Source: a virus
Strand: one strand, 5' to 3'
IMG/VR virus record: IMGVR_UViG_3300034200_001186
Span: 1-22,395 of that record
DNA: 22,395 bases
Shown here: positions 21,338 through 22,395 of the stretch, one piece after another
How the letters are laid out: each line of letters starts with the position of its first letter
How positions within the stretch are numbered: position 1 is the first letter of the stretch
Notes under the pieces: generated by a model
What the model saw: the letters and a program-made list of their open reading frames with translations, nothing else
Databases searched by the model: none
What the model was told of the DNA's origin: nothing
Position numbers and translations under genes: made by a program

Positions 21338-21841
21338 TCACTCAACCACAACATCCGCAAACACGCGCAAGTTGTCAGGCCCAAGTGCCATCAATTCTCT
21401 TTTGCCTTTCTGGTTCAGCTTCACATGAACAAACATGCAAGGCTTGCCAAAGCCAATGTAAGCCAGGCGATACTCTTCAGCGAACAGGCTCACGTCATAC
21501 TGATTGCCAACATTGCACAACTCAACTTTGAACAGCTCACCAGCCTTTACAAAGCGAGGTGCTTTCAGCTCTGGAAGCGGTGGTTTTGTAGGAGTTGGTT
21601 GAGGAGTTGGTGATGGTGTGATGGCAGGCGTTGGTACAGGCGAGGCTGAAGGCACAGGAGAAGCCGGAGACTTATCTTGATGGTCACATCTGTCAAGCAG
21701 TGCAACCAAGCCTCCGGCGATGGTGCTTACAGCAACCATCAATACCTTCACCTTAGCAGGCATGAACCTAGCCAATAGACCGGAAATCCATCCTATCCGG
21801 CCAAGCCATAGTTTGATTTGTTCACTTTTGGATTTCGGCAT
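21338..21841 (-). CDS. Membrane-anchored protein with proline-rich spacer
   Basis: This is a 167-residue protein. It has a basic N-terminus, one membrane segment (VLMVAVSTIAGGLVALL, about 33-49) and a Pro/Thr/Ser-rich spacer at 58-95 (SPVPTPAITPSPTPQPTPTK-like). A small beta-rich domain follows (96-167; FVKAGELFKVELCNVG..., two Cys). This suggests an envelope protein whose domain is held away from the membrane. It is the distal gene of a three-gene leftward group. A spanin-like or lysis role is possible because of position and build, but there is no lipobox. ATG 21841 overlaps the previous gene by 20 bases; the longer frame to 21982 is only shadow. Confidence 0.65.
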   Translation of the reverse strand: MPKSKSEQIKLWLGRIGWISGLLARFMPAKVKVLMVAVSTIAGGLVALLDRCDHQDKSPASPVPSASPVPTPAITPSPTPQPTPTKPPLPELKAPRFVKAGELFKVELCNVGNQYDVSLFAEEYRLAYIGFGKPCMFVHVKLNQKGKRELMALGPDNLRVFADVVVE

Positions 21842-22079
21842 ACAACACGCCAAGCAGTTCAACGGCTTCAGCAGCATCAATGTCTTTTGCTTCAGCAGGA
21901 ATGGAAGACAAGCCAGCAAAGCCTTCAACCAACGCCTTGCGGAACTCTTCGTCAGCCAATGCCTTCGCAATGGCGACCGCATCGCTCAAGTCCACACCAT
22001 CACCGAGTTGTTTGGCTGCAAGTTTGCCGAGTTTCACCAAAGCAATCAAGAGTTCCTTGGATTCTTTCACGTCAGTCAT
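21822..22079 (-). CDS. Unknown small helical protein
   Basis: This is an 85-residue helical, acidic protein (LLIALVKLGKLAAKQLGDGVDLSDAVAIAKAL; IPAEAKDIDAAEAVELLGVLYAEI). No membrane segment. Its ATG overlaps the preceding stop (ATGA) and its end overlaps the next start, so the three genes are likely co-translated. It resembles small proteins found beside phage lysis or tail genes, without known function. Confidence 0.7.
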   Translation of the reverse strand: MTDVKESKELLIALVKLGKLAAKQLGDGVDLSDAVAIAKALADEEFRKALVEGFAGLSSIPAEAKDIDAAEAVELLGVLYAEIQK

Positions 22080-22333
22080 CGCTTTACTCCTTTACGTTCG
22101 AGGTCATTCACACGCTGGTCTATCTTTTCGAGCTTGTTGGCGAACTGTGTGTTCATCTCAAGCTGGTTCTCTGCCAGGCGCTTGATCTCGTACTTCAGCT
22201 CAAGGAACTGCGTGGAAAGCGATGCTGTCTCACGGCCAATGTCTTTGAGGTAAGAAACGGCAAATCCAGCGATGCCAAGAAGAACAACTCTGAGAATCCA
22301 CTCAGGCCAATGCTCTTGATGATTGTTCTTCAT
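22076..22333 (-). CDS. Small membrane protein with coiled coil
   Basis: This is an 85-residue protein with an N-terminal membrane segment (ILRVVLLGIAGFAVSYL, about 13-29) followed by a coiled coil (about 38-80: LSTQFLELKYEIKRLAENQLEMNTQFANKLEKIDQRVNDLE). That build is like an inner-membrane spanin or a holin-type accessory. ATG 22333 has GGAGG 5 bases upstream, which makes it preferable to the longer reading (22384). It starts the three-gene leftward group, and transcription probably comes from beyond the right edge. Identity is unproven. Confidence 0.68.
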   Translation of the reverse strand: MKNNHQEHWPEWILRVVLLGIAGFAVSYLKDIGRETASLSTQFLELKYEIKRLAENQLEMNTQFANKLEKIDQRVNDLERKGVKR

Positions 22334-22395
22334 TCCTGCCTCCAAGGCGAGTGAAAGGCCAGTCGAACTTCTGACACTAGGCAAGGTAAGCGCCG

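Noticed and set aside
1-22395. tRNA genes, integrase, attachment sites, insertion sequences
   Set aside because: No cloverleaf-like sequence, tyrosine or serine recombinase motifs, transposase or terminal repeats were recognised by eye.

Overview
The window is a tightly packed segment of a tailed double-stranded DNA phage (Caudoviricetes) or prophage with HK97-type head genes. The evidence is a contiguous terminase, portal, prohead protease and major capsid series, an exonuclease/Bet/SSB recombination set, a RusA resolvase, an amidase endolysin and a Rha-type antigen protein. Genes overlap by ATGA/GTGA or are separated by a few bases. No integrase, tRNA or CRISPR array was seen, so lifestyle is undecided. 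Strong GGAGG ribosome sites, a Lar-like protein, RusA and a CsrA-like protein fit a Gram-negative (proteobacterial-type) host, but the host cannot be named from the sequence.

Layout. (1) 7694 to 1, leftward: DNA methyltransferase, small terminase, large terminase, a 72-residue CsrA-like RNA-binding protein, a portal fused to a Mu gpF-like domain, a prohead protease with a long extension, and the major capsid protein cut by the left edge. (2) 7771-8522, rightward: two small unknown genes. (3) 13548 to 8413, leftward: candidate holin, amidase endolysin, small unknown gene, ParB-methyltransferase fusion, winged-helix protein, lambda O-like initiator with iterons inside its gene, P-like helicase-loader candidate, unknown gene and a winged-helix protein. 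(4) 13641-18883, rightward early operon: PD-(D/E)XK exonuclease, Bet/RecT annealase, 37-residue membrane peptide, SSB, many small genes including a winged-helix protein and a Lar-like zinc ribbon, then RusA. (5) 20390 to 18884, leftward: unknown gene and a HTH-metallophosphoesterase. (6) 20509-21336, rightward: Rha-family protein. (7) 22333 to 21338, leftward: three small genes, two of them membrane-anchored. If the genome is circular or circularly permuted, these would be the distal end of the late operon that leaves the window at base 1.

How the parts work together. The recombination genes (exonuclease, annealase, SSB, RusA) process DNA ends and junctions. The O-like/P-like pair probably starts replication at iterons lying in the initiator gene. 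The terminase packages DNA through the portal into a head matured by the protease. The methyltransferases probably protect phage DNA. The most unusual points are the CsrA-like regulator inside the packaging operon, the in-gene iterons, a recurrent GGAGGCAC translation-start signature, and a low-GC block confined to the presumed target-recognition region of the ParB-methyltransferase.
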